Assembly (NCBI GenBank): GCA_029204225.1
Contig: CM055105.1
Coordinates: 9,521,744-9,585,743 of the forward strand
Direction of reading: 5' to 3'
Length of the DNA: 64,000 nucleotides
From: Diphasiastrum complanatum
Lineage: Eukaryota; Streptophyta; Lycopodiopsida; Lycopodiales; Lycopodiaceae
Positions within the stretch are counted from its first letter, which is position 1, and each line of letters starts with the position of its first letter. Under the pieces are notes generated by a model, which searched no databases, was not told the DNA's origin, and worked only from the letters and a program-made list of their open reading frames with translations. Of the stretch, positions 35,659-48,383 are shown piece by piece. Position numbers and translations under genes: made by a program.

Positions 35659-36121
35659 AGAAGGAGAGCTTTATTGAGAAAAATGAAAATGATTACAATG
35701 GAAAATGGCCTCCTTATATAGTTGAGGAGGGAGGGCCATCTTGGCTCTCATTGGCCTATTTACAATGGCATCCTAGCCCTTCAAACAAATTGAAAATCTA
35801 ATGGTTAATTAGGAAAAGGGCCAAACTCACATGATTCATGTGAGTTTGAGAGATTCTCTTTTAACTTAGAACCTTATGAACTTGACTTTGGGCTTTTTAA
35901 TTGATTTATTCTAACTAAGGCCCCAAGTCTTTTATTCAAGTTCTACCTAACCATTTTGCATGCTCATTGGGTTGGGCTTACACATGAAGGATGCCAGTGC
36001 CCTCACACTTATTATTCTAACTGTACACTGTACTATGGCAGGGCCCACTAGGTAAGGCTTGGCCAACAGTATTTCAAGTAGTGGGACCCACTTGTTCATT
36101 ATTGTTCAAGAAATACCCACA
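35329..36121 (-). repeat. LTR of family L (copy 2), 5' LTR
   Basis: About 793 bp with TG/CA ends. On the minus strand it starts TGTGGGTATTTC, has CTATATAAGG (35721-35712) and AATAAA (35675-35670), and carries a (GA)n run in its downstream part. Its PBS lies beside it. Its homologue is at 19744-20471. Confidence 0.8.
35587..35656. repeat. (GA)n microsatellite inside LTR L2
   Basis: About 70 bp of pure AG dinucleotide. LTR L1 has only short AG runs at the matching place, so the run expanded after the copies separated or was lost in L1. Confidence 0.9.
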
Positions 36122-36129
36122 AAAAAAAT

Positions 36130-37155
36130 GAGATGAGTATTCAACACCACCAAAAAATCGAACACAGCTAGCCATCCAAGATGGTTATGCTATTGCCACA
36201 GGCCCAATGAGCAACCGCTGCCTTATTTGTGGTGAAATGAGACATTTCATGGCTGACTGTAAAGTTAAAAACCAATACCATGCGGAATGTCCCAACTGTG
36301 TTCGTAAACACAGTTTCAAGGATTGTCCTAAACAACCTAATAGGATTCTTCTAGCACGTCATATCTCATCCAAACCTATTAGAGTTCTCACTAGAGCACA
36401 ATGCCAACAACAAGAACAACAACAAAATAATTCAAATTAGCTGACCCCCAGAGAAGCCACTTGACGGCTTCCACATTATCAAAAGATTACCGAGACCCAA
36501 AAGTGGAACAACGACAATACAATGAGTTTCAAGATGAATTTTTGTGAAAGGAAGAACATACAGAAAGTCTGTTATCAACTCATATCCCCAAAAAGGAGCA
36601 GTCCCTACAAGGAATTGAAGTATTTTATGACCTCCTGCAAGCTCAACTCACCATGCCATTTCATACCGCAATAATATCCTTCACTGGGTTCAACGTTATA
36701 TCCATCAAAGTTTTTAGCTACCTACTATTCCTGATGAACAGCGGGAAACAGAAGAGATTCCTAAAATTCCCCAAATTCCTATAAATCTATTGAATGTAAG
36801 TGTTGCTAAGAGGACTAGCATCACCCTACCTTTGTTCTATAGAGACTATCCCGCAGTATCTGCTATCCTAGATAGCGGATCAGGCGTTAATATAATGGCT
36901 TTGTCATCGGCAAAGTCATGGGGCTTCCATACCCTCAATCAACCACGATAGAAACTTTGCATGGCTGATCACAAGTTACTGACCTTGTTGGTTTTTTATC
37001 AAATATAAAAGTTCGCATAGCAGGTGTCAAATTTGTGATAAATTGCATCTTAGATTTACCAGAAGATATTAATACATATAAACTCCTTGTTACACCCTGG
37101 CTCTAGATGGCAAATTTTGTCCAAGATTGGAAGCATAGCAAAATTACCTTTGGTA
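36130..37155 (+). pseudogene. Gypsy G8 gag C-terminus and protease
   Basis: On the plus strand, QDGYAIATGPMSNRC is followed by two knuckles, CLICGEMRHFMADC and CPNCVRKHSFKDC (36220-36330). After a broken linker comes an aspartic protease: AILDSGSGVNIM (about 36868-36903) and, further on, VTPWL (about 37087-37101) in the position of the GRPWL block. A TAG interrupts the end. It collides head-to-head with G2 RT on the opposite strand at about 37155. The knuckles group it with G4. Confidence 0.75.
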
Positions 37156-38088
37156 ACCTGAAGATATAGACGTCGCGGATCGGTCGTGGAAGATAAAAAA
37201 TGATCCTGATCTTTGATAGATCTGTGGCGATCCCGTGTCTTGACACTATATGGCTGAGAATCAAGCCATGTGTTACTCAGAATTGACATTTTTCTGGATT
37301 CAAAAAAATCTGGTAGTCGCGGCATTTTTGTAACACCTTCTCCAAGTTGGATAAGTGTTCTGAGTATGGTCCATGCACGCACAGATCATCCAAGAAAATT
37401 TTCAGAAATTTTTGGAGATAATTTTTGAATGCCACATGCATGACTCGCTGGAAGTGCTTGGGGCATTGCAAAGTCTGAATGGCATCACTTTATAGGCATG
37501 GGTTTCCCATTCCGTGGCAAATGTTGTCTTGTGTTGGTCCTGGGGGGCTATCTTCACCTGGTTGTAGCCACTGAAGTTGTCTAGAAAACTGTAGGCCTCG
37601 GTGCCGGCTACTCTGTCAAGGACACTTTCCGTAAATGGTAAAGGAAAATGATCTTTTTTGGTGATTGCATTTAGCACCTTCAGATTCACACAAATCCACA
37701 TTTTGCTGTTCTTCTTGGGTACTATAACTATCGGTGATACCCATTATGTGTGCTCAATTTCATAGATGAAATCTGCGTCCATCAGCTTCTGCAACTCCTG
37801 CTTGATCAGCTCAGTATAATTCGGGTTGCAGCGGTAATAACGGCTTACCTTGGGGACTACTCCGTCCACCAAGGGTATGGTGTGTTGGACTACTGTTGGT
37901 GGAATGCCCTTTAGGTCACTATAACTCCAGGCAAAACAACAGTCTTTATATTCCACCAACAACGATCGTAGTCTCTTGAACTGTGCGGGTGTTAACTGCT
38001 CTCCCACATGCACTACCTTTTCTTCTTCACCTAGCTCGACAAGATTCATTGGCTGTGTTCGTGCAAGTCCCTCAAAGGCTTGTTCCAT
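37156..38088 (-). pseudogene. Gypsy G2 reverse transcriptase, truncated
   Basis: RT starts with VPKVSRYYRCNPNYTELIKQ, then (37701-37402) MWICVNLKVLNAITKKDHFP, FLDNFSGYNQVKIAPQDQHK and FATEW; FLDDLCVHGP (in 37471-37277) is the catalytic FxDD box. Downstream, VLQKCRDYQIFLNPEKCQFW is present but the thumb and RNase H are lost at the G8 junction. Frames change at 37700 and 37440. Very close to G3. Confidence 0.85.
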
Positions 38089-38115
38089 TGGTGTCTGACT
38101 TTGATCAGGTTCTCT

Positions 38116-40040
38116 CTAGGCTTGCGACATCATGATTACCACATCGTCCAAGGTGTATTTCTTGAAAGTCTTAGACATCTCATGAACTGGTGCTCGTCGA
38201 GATTCCTCTTTCGGCATATTGATCTTAGCCCGATTGGTCATTTTTTGATTTTTAGTCACCTGTGTAGAAGATGACGCTGTATCTGAGTCTATCTGGATTG
38301 ACTTCAAGGAATCCAACACTTTCTTTTTACCCTTTTTTGTCATTTGGTGGATTCATCCCTGTTGTCTTTCATCGGGACTGCCGTGACAATCTCCTCATGG
38401 TTGCGAATATCAACATCCACTATAGCTATCGCCTCTTTGGGTAGATCACTCCATCGGATCACCTGATTGTAGCGTTGCTTCAACTGATTCTTCTTATTTA
38501 CAGGTGCCTTGGGTGGATCGATCTTTGAGACTTTCGCCATAGCAGACTTTTGTGGTGGTTGAGCTGGTACTTTCTTGGTTCCGTAACGATTTGGGTCCAT
38601 GTGATGTAGGACCTGTTCATCAGTTAGCTCAATCTCCTTATTATAAGTTAAAGCATGTTTCCAAAGGACTAGATCATCGTCCACTGGGTTCTCAATAGGT
38701 TCCGCTGACAACCATGTTACGTTTATCATATTCACCCCAAATGTGATGCTACTGCTCAGGTTGAGGTGGCATTTGCATCTCTGGTTTCGCTGCTGTCAGA
38801 TTTACATGGGCCACTTTTTGACTGGCTAGCCCTAGTGGAGTAGGTAAGGCCATACGCTGTGGTTGATTTGGTGCGCCGTACCTTGGTGCCTTGTTGGGTA
38901 TCCCTTGATAGTAGGGATAAGAAGTCTGATGAGGACTTCTCTTCTGTTGAACAATCCAGGGGTTGAACGGGCAAAATGCGGTATCATGCGATGTTGAATT
39001 GCACAGATGGCATAATCTATGTGTCAGTCTCAGATTTTGCTTTAGGACTGGACACTCATTTGCTATATGGTTTTGCGTGCACACTGAACACCATACATTT
39101 TCCCGTCTTGGATACTGCAGCTGGTTTGGTTTCGGTTGATGTGGCGTTACTGCTACAGCTCCCTATAAGGCCTTCAGTTTCTGGCCAAACTGCGCCGTAA
39201 GTTGCTCCATCTGCTGTTTGTGTAATTTTGTCATTTGTTCCAACAACAGTTCTGTGGATAGAGCAGATGCGTTTGATGATGATAATGCTAACGAGAGAGT
39301 AGGAGTGTGGGTGAATGGATATTCGTTGTCAGATCCCTCATCCTCTTCCCTGATGGCATCTTCCATAGCTTCTTGTAGAGTAGCGTACTGCTCCTATCGT
39401 GTTAGTTCTCTTCTGATGCTTCGTGGTAGTCCGGCTAAGAACCATATGATCATCGTGTGATCGGGAGTTAGGGCTGCACTGCACTCGGATCGTAAGTGTT
39501 TGACCCGCTCAATATAGTCCATGACTCTTTCTCGTTTTTCCATCTTGACTTTGCTCAGCAGGAGGAACGGGCTTCCAAGAACTTTCTTGGTCTAAAGTGC
39601 ATAATGAGAGCCGCTTTAACCACTTTCCAGGTAGATTTTTCTTTCTCTAACAGGTTGAAAAACCAATATTGACCCACTGCCAATAAGGACATGGGAAATA
39701 GCATCAACTTCTCCGCAGGTGTTTGTTCGCCGTAGATTTCACAAGCTTGCTCGTAGATATAGAGGAATTGGATGGGATCTGATGATCCGTTGTACTTTAG
39801 TATTTCCATCTGTGGTGCTCTCCAGACTGCTTGCAAGAGAGCGACAGGTACGGGTTGGCCCATTGGATCCATTGGTGCTGGTTTCGGTTCTGTCTCTTGT
39901 TGCACGACTGCTAATCTGGGAAGGTGTGGTGCTTGATTTGCTATCCTTCGTGCTATTTATCGTCCCGATCTCAGATTCATCCGATGGTGGGTTCCAAAGT
40001 GATTGGATCTTGCTTATACAGTAGGATGCAGTTTGGATCT
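38116..40040 (-). pseudogene. gag: Gypsy G2 gag and pre-RT linker
   Basis: Gag starts near 40000. The ORF 39905-39555 holds MEILKYNGSSDPIQFLYIYE, QYWFFNLLEKEKSTW and FRPRKF. Then come LPRSIRREL-like residues (39440-39400, partly broken), the acidic AIREEDEGSDNEYP piece, and knuckles CSVCTQNHIANEC and CHLCNSTSHDTAFC (39090-38975). The linker of 38735-38116 is charged and ends in YTLDDVVIMMSQA before RT. No protease motif is found between knuckles and linker, although G3 has one, so it was deleted here (at about 38740). Confidence 0.75.
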
Positions 40041-40062
40041 CAAGGCTCTGATCGACCGGAAG

Positions 40063-40830
40063 TGAATTCTAGGCCTTTTACGGTAGTTTATCCTTGATAA
40101 CTTTTTACTCCTTGCACTGATTGACCTAAGATTTTGACATGATGCATATCTTTCCACTAATCTGGTCTATTCTCTTGTGTGAGGGTTGGCTGTGCGAGGG
40201 TTCTTTAGCTGTTTTTGCAGATAAAAAACCTGATATCTCTCTGATCTTTGGGAAGTAACTCTCGCAAGGCTCACAATAGCTGGATCTGGGTCAGATCTCA
40301 CTATAGAATTCTCTGCGAGAGTTAACTCTTGCAAGAAAATTTCACTGTCTGCGAGGGTTCAAAACCACTTTCTGGGCTTGATCTTCACCAAATCTCAAAA
40401 CTAACTCTCGCATGCTTAATCACTGATGTAAATTGACATTTTGAATCGATTGAGAGGGTCTGCAAGAGTTCTTACTGGAAGGATTTGCTGGATCTTTTTT
40501 TTTTAGTGATTTTTTTGCACTTTAACCCAATTTTCTGCTCACTGGAATCAAACTAACTCTCGCAAGCTCTTATGTGTCCTAGTCTCATTGAGATGGAACT
40601 TCAAATTCCTCTGCAAGAGTTCTTGACCACTAGAACTGAAAATTTTACTGTCTGCGAGGGTTCACTGGTACTTTCCCATCTTTTTTTCATTGAGAACTCT
40701 TGCACATGCACTTAGACATCAAACTAACTCTCGCAAGCTTCTCTGTGTCCTGGTCTCACTGAGATGGAACTTCAAAAGGCTCTACGAGAGTTCTTATGAA
40801 GATTTGAATTTGTAGTATAGCCCTCTCGCC
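40063..40830 (-). repeat. Gypsy G2 5' leader or LTR region
   Basis: Homologous to 60290-60620 of G3, but longer. It holds many copies of AACTCTCGCAAG and its complement-like TGCGAGGGTTC. An ATCAGAGCCTTGAGATCC sequence near 40040 could be an eroded primer-binding site. True LTR ends were not recognised. Confidence 0.5.
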
Positions 40831-41065
40831 TGTCAACAAGGGTTAGATCACTGGATAGGTACCTAACTATGCATAGATGCTAAATTTAGTTAATGTCCTA
40901 CTTCTTCCCTAACTCTATTCACCACTAACCTTGCTCTCTCAACTCTACTCCTCTACACTAACATTCATCATGATTTGGGTGAAGGAAAGGGATAGAAAAG
41001 GAGAGGAAGAGAGAAGAGAAGAGATAAAGAGAGAGAGATGAGATGGAGGTTACCTCAAATGCTCA
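40831..41065. other. Spacer, purine-rich at its right end
   Basis: No gene. A GAGAGGAAGAGAGAAG-like stretch covers about 40980-41040. Confidence 0.5.
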
Positions 41066-41945
41066 ATGTCATGGTTGCTTGAGTCCATAGAGACTCCTTT
41101 GCAAAAAACACACCTTGTCTTCAAATCCCTTCTTGATGAAGCCCTTGGGTTGCCTCATGGATATCTCTTCCTCCAAGTAGCCATTGAGGAAGGCATTAGT
41201 CACATCAAGTTGATAAAGAATCCAATTGAAAGTAGTAGCAAGAGATACGATCAATCATATAGCTACTAGCTTAGCCATAGGAGGAAAAGGTTCATCATAA
41301 CCTATGTCTTTTGTTTGCAGATGAACAAGATCCCAAATATGATTCTCCATGAGAGCATCATACTCCACTTGCATGGCATCTATCCAACTTTGTGACTTAC
41401 AAGCATCTTCATAGCAAGTTGGTTCATCAAGCATTGAAGTTAAAAGAGTGTAAGAAGTGAATGGTTGAGTGCCTTCCTTTTGATCACCTTTGCCAACATA
41501 TATGAACCTTGATGGCTCAGCCCTTAATCTTGAAGACCTCCTTGGAGCTCTTGAGTCTTGAGGTGGATCCTCAAGATCTTCATCACTTGGTTGCTCTTCC
41601 TTAATCCTAACAATATCTTTGACATCAAGATGATTAGATGCACTTTCACTCACTTGAGAAACATGTCCTTGATCAAATAAGACATCGCTACTCACTATGA
41701 TTTTCTTAGTGATGGGATTGAAGGATCTAAATCCCTTGCTAGATTCACAATACCCAACAAAGATACCTTTGATTGATGTAGCATCATTTTTTCTTGTTTC
41801 CAAAGATTGGTGAACATAGCAAGGGGATCCAAAGATTTTCAAATCTTTGAGATTTGACCTCTTACCATATAGAGCTTCATATGGTGTGATCCCTCCAATG
41901 GCTTTGTTTGGCAACCTATTGTTGGATTTATCTCCTCTACTCTCC
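41066..41945 (-). pseudogene. Copia E integrase C-terminus and RT N-terminus
   Basis: The frame 41914-41255 has PNKAIGGITPYEALYGKRSN, LKIFGSPCYVHQ, KGIFVGYCESSKGFR, and DVLFDQ. A linker rich in acidic residues and RAPRRSSRLRAEPSR leads to YDALMENHIWDLV. Sequence between that and DEPFPPMAKLVAI is deleted. RT continues in the 41254-41069 frame with LDVTNAFLNGYLEEE and CFLQRSLYGLKQP. The fragment lacks gag, PR, the integrase core, the catalytic RT box and LTRs. Confidence 0.85.
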
Positions 41946-42429
41946 TAAATCCTATTGTAATTTGCCTCAATTCATGCTGCATTTTTACTCATGTTGTCGC
42001 ACAGTCTGCATATTTACATGTAAAATAAGACAGGCGAAAAAAACTCGACTGTCTGGATAAATACAAGTAAATTTCCATAAGCAAAAAAGGCGAAAAACAT
42101 GACACTATGTGTTTACATGTGATTTGTGATAGGCGAAAAAGACGACACTGCCTTACAAAATGCTGAAGGTGCCCTAGGAAAAGCGAAAGCACTCTATAAA
42201 TCAAATCCTAAGGCATTTGTCAGAGTGTCGTATTTTTTGCATATTCACCAAAGTTCATTTCAGCAAAGGCTGACGTCGTGGCCTTCTCATGCTCATCCCA
42301 TGCAACTGTGCTAACAGATTTGACAACAGCTCTTTTTTGTTCTGTGTTTAGATTTGTGTCAATATTGCTATGCTTTCCTACATTCTGTCTGACTTTCCTA
42401 TTGCTCAATTTCGTAATCTGGTTTAAGCA
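41946..42429. other. AT-rich non-LTR DNA
   Basis: Contains several GGCGAAAAA motifs (42028-42140). The minus strand is open at 42408-42220 for 62 codons; the product (RKVRQNVGKHSNIDTNLNTE) reads like protein, but I do not recognise it. It lies on the same strand, downstream of the fragment at 42700-43430. Confidence 0.35.
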
Positions 42430-42545
42430 AATTATTATTAGTCTAGTTGTTCACGACTAATATTTAGTCTTGCTTTTTGCGAATAATTCAAGACTAATTA
42501 TCAGTCGAGCTCAGTCTAGCTCTTCGCGAATCATTCGCGAGGTCT
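42430..42545. repeat. Cluster of short palindromes
   Basis: Contains GACTAATATTTAGTC, GACTAATTATCAGTC, TTCGCGAATCATTCGCGA and repeated TAGTCT / TTCGCGAA units within about 115 bp. Confidence 0.6.
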
Positions 42546-42699
42546 GTTGTTTTCTTGACAATTGTCACCACACCATCTTCAATGTATTTTTCTCCATTTT
42601 TTTTGCCAAAATACAACTGGCCCTCCAAGAGTTTTTTTGCATACCTTCATACAAATTGGGTCAGGCAAGTACCGCAGTGATCTGAAAAAACTTACAGTG

Positions 42700-43430
42700 A
42701 GTGGAACGGTCTTTGACGTTGTGGTGCAAACGTTGGCTCATCGTATAGAAGAGACCCAACCACATAACGCTTCATAAATTCCAAGTAGTTCTTAAACGCG
42801 TCATCCGAATGCAGCAATATAATGGTATACTCCTCAAAGGTTTAGTCTCAAGGGCAACCTTCCCTTCAATGTGTCAACGAGCTGACTGCCGAGAATGCTT
42901 GACAATCCCTGATAAAATTGGGCCATTCTTTTGCTCGTCTCTTGATCTAACTTCACTCCTTTGATGTATCGAGGCTTGTCCAACGAGATCCAGAGCACGC
43001 TCCATTATTTCAGCCAGGTTGCTCCTTTTACGTTTGCTCTCAGGTTCTAATTCAACCTGTTGGACTCCAATATTTAGCGGGGCATGTTTTTATACATGCA
43101 CATATGCAAATAGCCTATCGTATAGTTGGCTATGAAGATTACCAGTTCTAACTGCGGTCAACACTATCTCGTTACAAACACAACAAGAATGCTAACCATC
43201 AATAGGTTCAAAAGTACAATGAGATGAAAATCTATTTTTGCATAGCCCATCCAATCTGGAACCTTCATTGGTGTCCATCTCTTTTGGATACAACTCTAAA
43301 TACAATTGCGCTGCTTCCACCATATCCACATGTTTGAATTCACGGTACATCTTTAAAAATTTCTCTGGACTGTCGAACAAAACCTCAGGTTCATCTCCAC
43401 TCTTGAAAGAAATCGGCCGCACTATGACAT
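42700..43430 (-). pseudogene. Unrecognised non-retroelement gene fragment
   Basis: The minus strand is protein-like over about 730 bp: GDEPEVLFDSPEKFLKMYRE and AAQLYLELYPKEMD, a stop at EPIDG, then in the same frame CCVCNEIVL, ELEPESKRKRSNLAEIMERA and NGPILSGIVKHSRQSA. After a frame change come LHSDDAFKNYLEFMKRYVVG and LYDEPTFAPQRQRP. The last open segment ends at CTCACT followed by GTAAGT (near 42700), a consensus plant splice donor. I cannot name the family. It has no copia or gypsy motif, so it may be a host gene remnant or a fragment captured by a DNA transposon. Confidence 0.45.
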
Positions 43431-43559
43431 TGATGAAAGTAAGTGGTGGCAGTTGATGATTTGAAAGATACATATGTATATATGACCTATATGATAAACA
43501 CAAAAATGTCTATATCAATTATAAAGTTTACACTTGAAACTGATAAACACAACTCTCTC

Positions 43560-45000
<1,441 letters not shown>

Positions 45001-45039
45001 AGGCTCAACGACAAACATATCTAAGTCGAAATCAGGAGT

Positions 45040-45188
45040 CAGTTGAGAGAATGATGAACTACATCAAAATACAATCTTTATTATTCGTATACACATTGTT
45101 CCTAGAAGAGATATTACCTTGATTCCACAATGTAATAATATTGAAACTTTACCATCTCCAATTCGTAAAAGGTAGTCAGCAAATTCGC
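45040..45188 (-). pseudogene. Possible Helitron/PIF1-like helicase tail
   Basis: Directly beyond the G3 extra ORF, another minus-strand frame reads LSEFADYLLRIGDGK. This resembles the conserved stretch near the C-terminus of plant Helitron helicases (F-x-x-W/F-L-L-x-I-G-D/N-G). The following residues do not extend the match in one frame; a frame-shifted continuation, NNKDCILM, may correspond to the downstream acidic block. The assignment rests on about 15 residues. Confidence 0.35.
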
Positions 45189-48149
45189 TCAGTTCACATC
45201 GCCTGTGTGCCTACCTTCAGACGCCCCCTGAAGCGCAGCTCGGTAATAGACACGAGCTATTGGCAGTTGATCTTCAATTTTGTCTGAAGGTAGCGCCCTA
45301 TTAACATCAAAGAATATGGATGGGAGAAAATTGTCCAATTTAGTTTCGATCTCCATCATATGTTCCAAGTCTCGGGCGTAAGTGGCTGTCGCGCGGACTT
45401 TTGGATCAGGGCAATTGATATATTGGTTGGCCATCTTGGTGAGAGCCTTTATGGCTTCTGCATCCGTAGTCCACCCATATTCTGATAGTATTACCGGCCA
45501 ATTGAAATTCTGCAGTGTAATCTTGTCCAGAGGGGTGCCGCATTCCGCCCATTTGGATCTTCGTGGACATGGCAAGAAGTCCATGTTCACCCGTAATTGT
45601 TGTGGACTCGTCACATAGGCCCTGATGGCTGCATCGTCTCTTTCAAACAACTGCTGATGCCACTCTGGTTATGGTTGGAGGGTGGGTAATACTTGCAGTT
45701 CGTTGCCCTTGATTGTCTGAGCAGAAAACAATATCTGTCAGCCGTCTCTTGATGACTCATGGAAATACTTTGATAGAAATTCGTTGATTTTCTCCTCCAC
45801 AGACTTTGGTCTTCGGAAGGCTCGACTGGCAGATATCATGCGTGAACCTCTAGATGATGTGGCTTGGATTTGGCTGGTAGTTGCGCGTTGGCCATGGTCT
45901 CGCATCTCAGCAGCCGTATCCGTCTGCCCTTGGTCCTGGCCTTCGGACCTTTGATCTTGTTGAAATCCCCCTGCTGCCTGCTGGCTCTGGTCTTGTCTTG
46001 TACTGACCTGTGCAGCATCAAAAGTAGGTGGCGGTGGAACTACCACGGGGGTGGGCTGGGCCTTCATCTCCATGATTTTTTGGCAGAGCTTGAGGGCTTG
46101 CTTGGCTTGGGTGAGCTCATGCATTGTGCTTGTCCGATATTTGTTGAACTCTGTCTGGTAGCTGTTTAAGGTTTGGCTATAAACCTGCACCTGACGCCGT
46201 AGAAGATTCATTTCTGATTGAGAAAGCGGCCTTGAGTTCGATGTAGGTTGAGCTAACCAAACAAGCTTTTCTTCTTGTAAGGCTTTGACCTCCGTCCCCA
46301 AGCACGTATTCTCTGCTTCCAAAACATTTAGTTGCGCCTAGATGGGAGCAAGCCGTTGGAACGCTTCAGATTGAAGCTCCCGCACCTTCATGGATGCCTT
46401 TGTCAGCGCTTTGGAGAGGCTTTGGATATAGTTGTTGAGGCCCTCCTCCTTCTACTGCAGCTTGGCAATCTCCTGGTGCTCTGCTTGTTCATGTTGTTGA
46501 GCCAAAATCAGCTCTTGCTACAGCTTGGTGAGGTCTGCTCGCAGCTGTGTGTTACTCGTCGTCAGATGTAGTATCCTGCTTTCTAGAATGGCTTTGGCCG
46601 CTATCGCATCCAAGATGTATTTTTCCAGAGTTTGGTACGCCGTCATTAGATCTGTGAGAGCAGCCGGTACACTGGCACTGGCAGGGGCTTGTGTTGTATC
46701 GGCCCCGACGACTTGTGGAGTACTGTCATCATTGTCTTCTATCAAGTTCTCATTGGACCTGATGCCATCTGGGGCGGTAGGATCAGTCCGATCTGGCGAT
46801 GGTGCAAACACTAACTGGACAAATGCATCATCAGGCAATGGTTGGTTGCCCTCGGCAACCTTTGTTGGCAAAGCGGGTGGGGTTTGAGAAACAACTGTGG
46901 AAACAAGAGTGAGGACGGTTTGTTGGAACGAGAGGATGGGAGGAACAGAAGGGAACTGGAGGGTGGTGTGGAGTATGGAAGAAGGTAAGGATGGAGCAGA
47001 AATTGTCTGGCGTGGGGGTGAAAAATTGATGACTTGCATCTACGCCAGAGTGTCGGGAGACAGTTGAGAATCAGAAGGATTGAATGGAATGGAAGCAACG
47101 GTGGCGGCAGGAGTGATGGAAGATGCGATGGTGATGGATGGAGTAGTGGATACTGGAAGAGAAATAGGAGTGGTATCTACAAAAGGGATGGAGACAGAAA
47201 CAGATGTGGATGGAACCAGAAGAGAGATAGCGACAACAGAAATCAGAGTGGGGGGTTGCACGAAAGAAGAAGTGGCGGTTGTTGATGGAGTGGTTAGTGT
47301 GGTAGTGGAGGTGCGTCTTCGGGTAGCAGGTGGAGATGTGGATGTAGAGGCAGTGCCACGCATTCGTTTGCTGGTCGTTGTGTTAATAACTGCAGGTTGG
47401 GAGGAGGTGGATGCTTGAGATGGCAGATAAAGGTTAGTATGTGATACGAGGGTAGACAAAAGGGATGAGCATTGAAAACTGTGCACTTTCATCTCGAGAA
47501 GTGTGCAGGCAAAGTTACACAATAGGGGGCCTGCTGCAATACGCTCACGATTGTTGGGTTTGATGGAGTTGGCTAGTTCTCGAATGAGGAAGCTATGGTA
47601 GTCGTATGGCACAACTGAGGGACCAGGAAATTCTAGAATCTGACTCAGCAGCTTAGATTAGATTCTGTCTTTGCGAAATATTGAAATAACCAGAAAGTTA
47701 TTCAACATATGCGTAGCCACCTGAATGACGGGTTCCGTGATAGCCTCTATCAGGTAACCATTGTTAGTCTGTATAGAGATTTCTAGTATGGTTTTGATCA
47801 GACTTTTGGCGTTGTGATGGGAGAAGGGCTGACGATCACCGGACATAATGCCAATGGTAACCATCACGTCGACATTAATCCTGACCTTGTACATTGCACC
47901 TTGGTACAAGAAGTGAAAACGAGTCTTTTCCTTGTCCCAGGTGGCGTAAGCGTGAAGGGTGAGGCCCATGTTAATCTCAAAATGAAAGAGCGCCAGGTAA
48001 AGTCCCATTGTCGCTAGAAGTGGACCGGCTGTATGTAGCCATGGTTGGATCAGAGCATCAGAGGGTAGAGGCCAAACATGTGTGGCCTCGGGGATGTCAT
48101 GCTGGATCACCTGTTTGGCGTTAGAGTCTTCAGAGGATGAGGAGGCCAT
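45189..48149 (-). pseudogene. Gypsy G3 extra ORF, 987 codons in one frame with seven stops
   Basis: From the ATG at 48147-48149 to the TGA at 45189-45191 one frame encodes a continuous protein-like sequence. Features: an N-terminal domain shared with G1 (NNFLVISIFRKDRI); a Thr/Pro tract (RRRTSTTTLTTPSTTATSSF); a Pro/Val/Thr/Ser region; a long coiled coil (about residues 490-700, with QALKLCQKIMEM); a Gln-rich segment; then a C-terminal domain with VEEKINEFLSKYF and WPVILSEYGWTTDAEAIKAL. In-frame stops: TAA 47658-47660, TAG 47040-47042, TAG 46518-46520, TAG 46452-46454, TAG 46338-46340, TGA 45738-45740, TAA 45669-45671. No frameshift is needed. I see no signal peptide or membrane helix, so an envelope role is not supported. 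The function is unknown. Confidence 0.8.
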
Positions 48150-48383
48150 GTTAGCAGTGAAAAATAGGAAGGGTGTGGAAAATAGGAATAACAGTGAAAA
48201 ATGAAAAGGGTGTGGATAACGAGTGTTGGATGACAAGAAGTGTAGTTCAGAGCACAAATCGATATTTAGTATGATCAGATGATAGCTGGTAGGAAGTTTG
48301 GTCACAAACGGAGAACTTGGTAATTTCAGTGTAAATTTCGACAAAGCTTTGCTAGCAAAGGTGACAAATGACTCGAATTCAGT

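Noticed and set aside
45189-48149. Envelope gene making G3 a retrovirus-like element
   Set aside because: The position fits, but I see no signal peptide, no transmembrane helix and no cysteine-rich surface domain.
45189-48149. Recoded stops or RNA editing to explain seven stops in one frame
   Set aside because: Sister copies carry CAG or TGG at stops that can be compared, and other genes of the element have plain frameshifts; decay by cytosine deamination is simpler.
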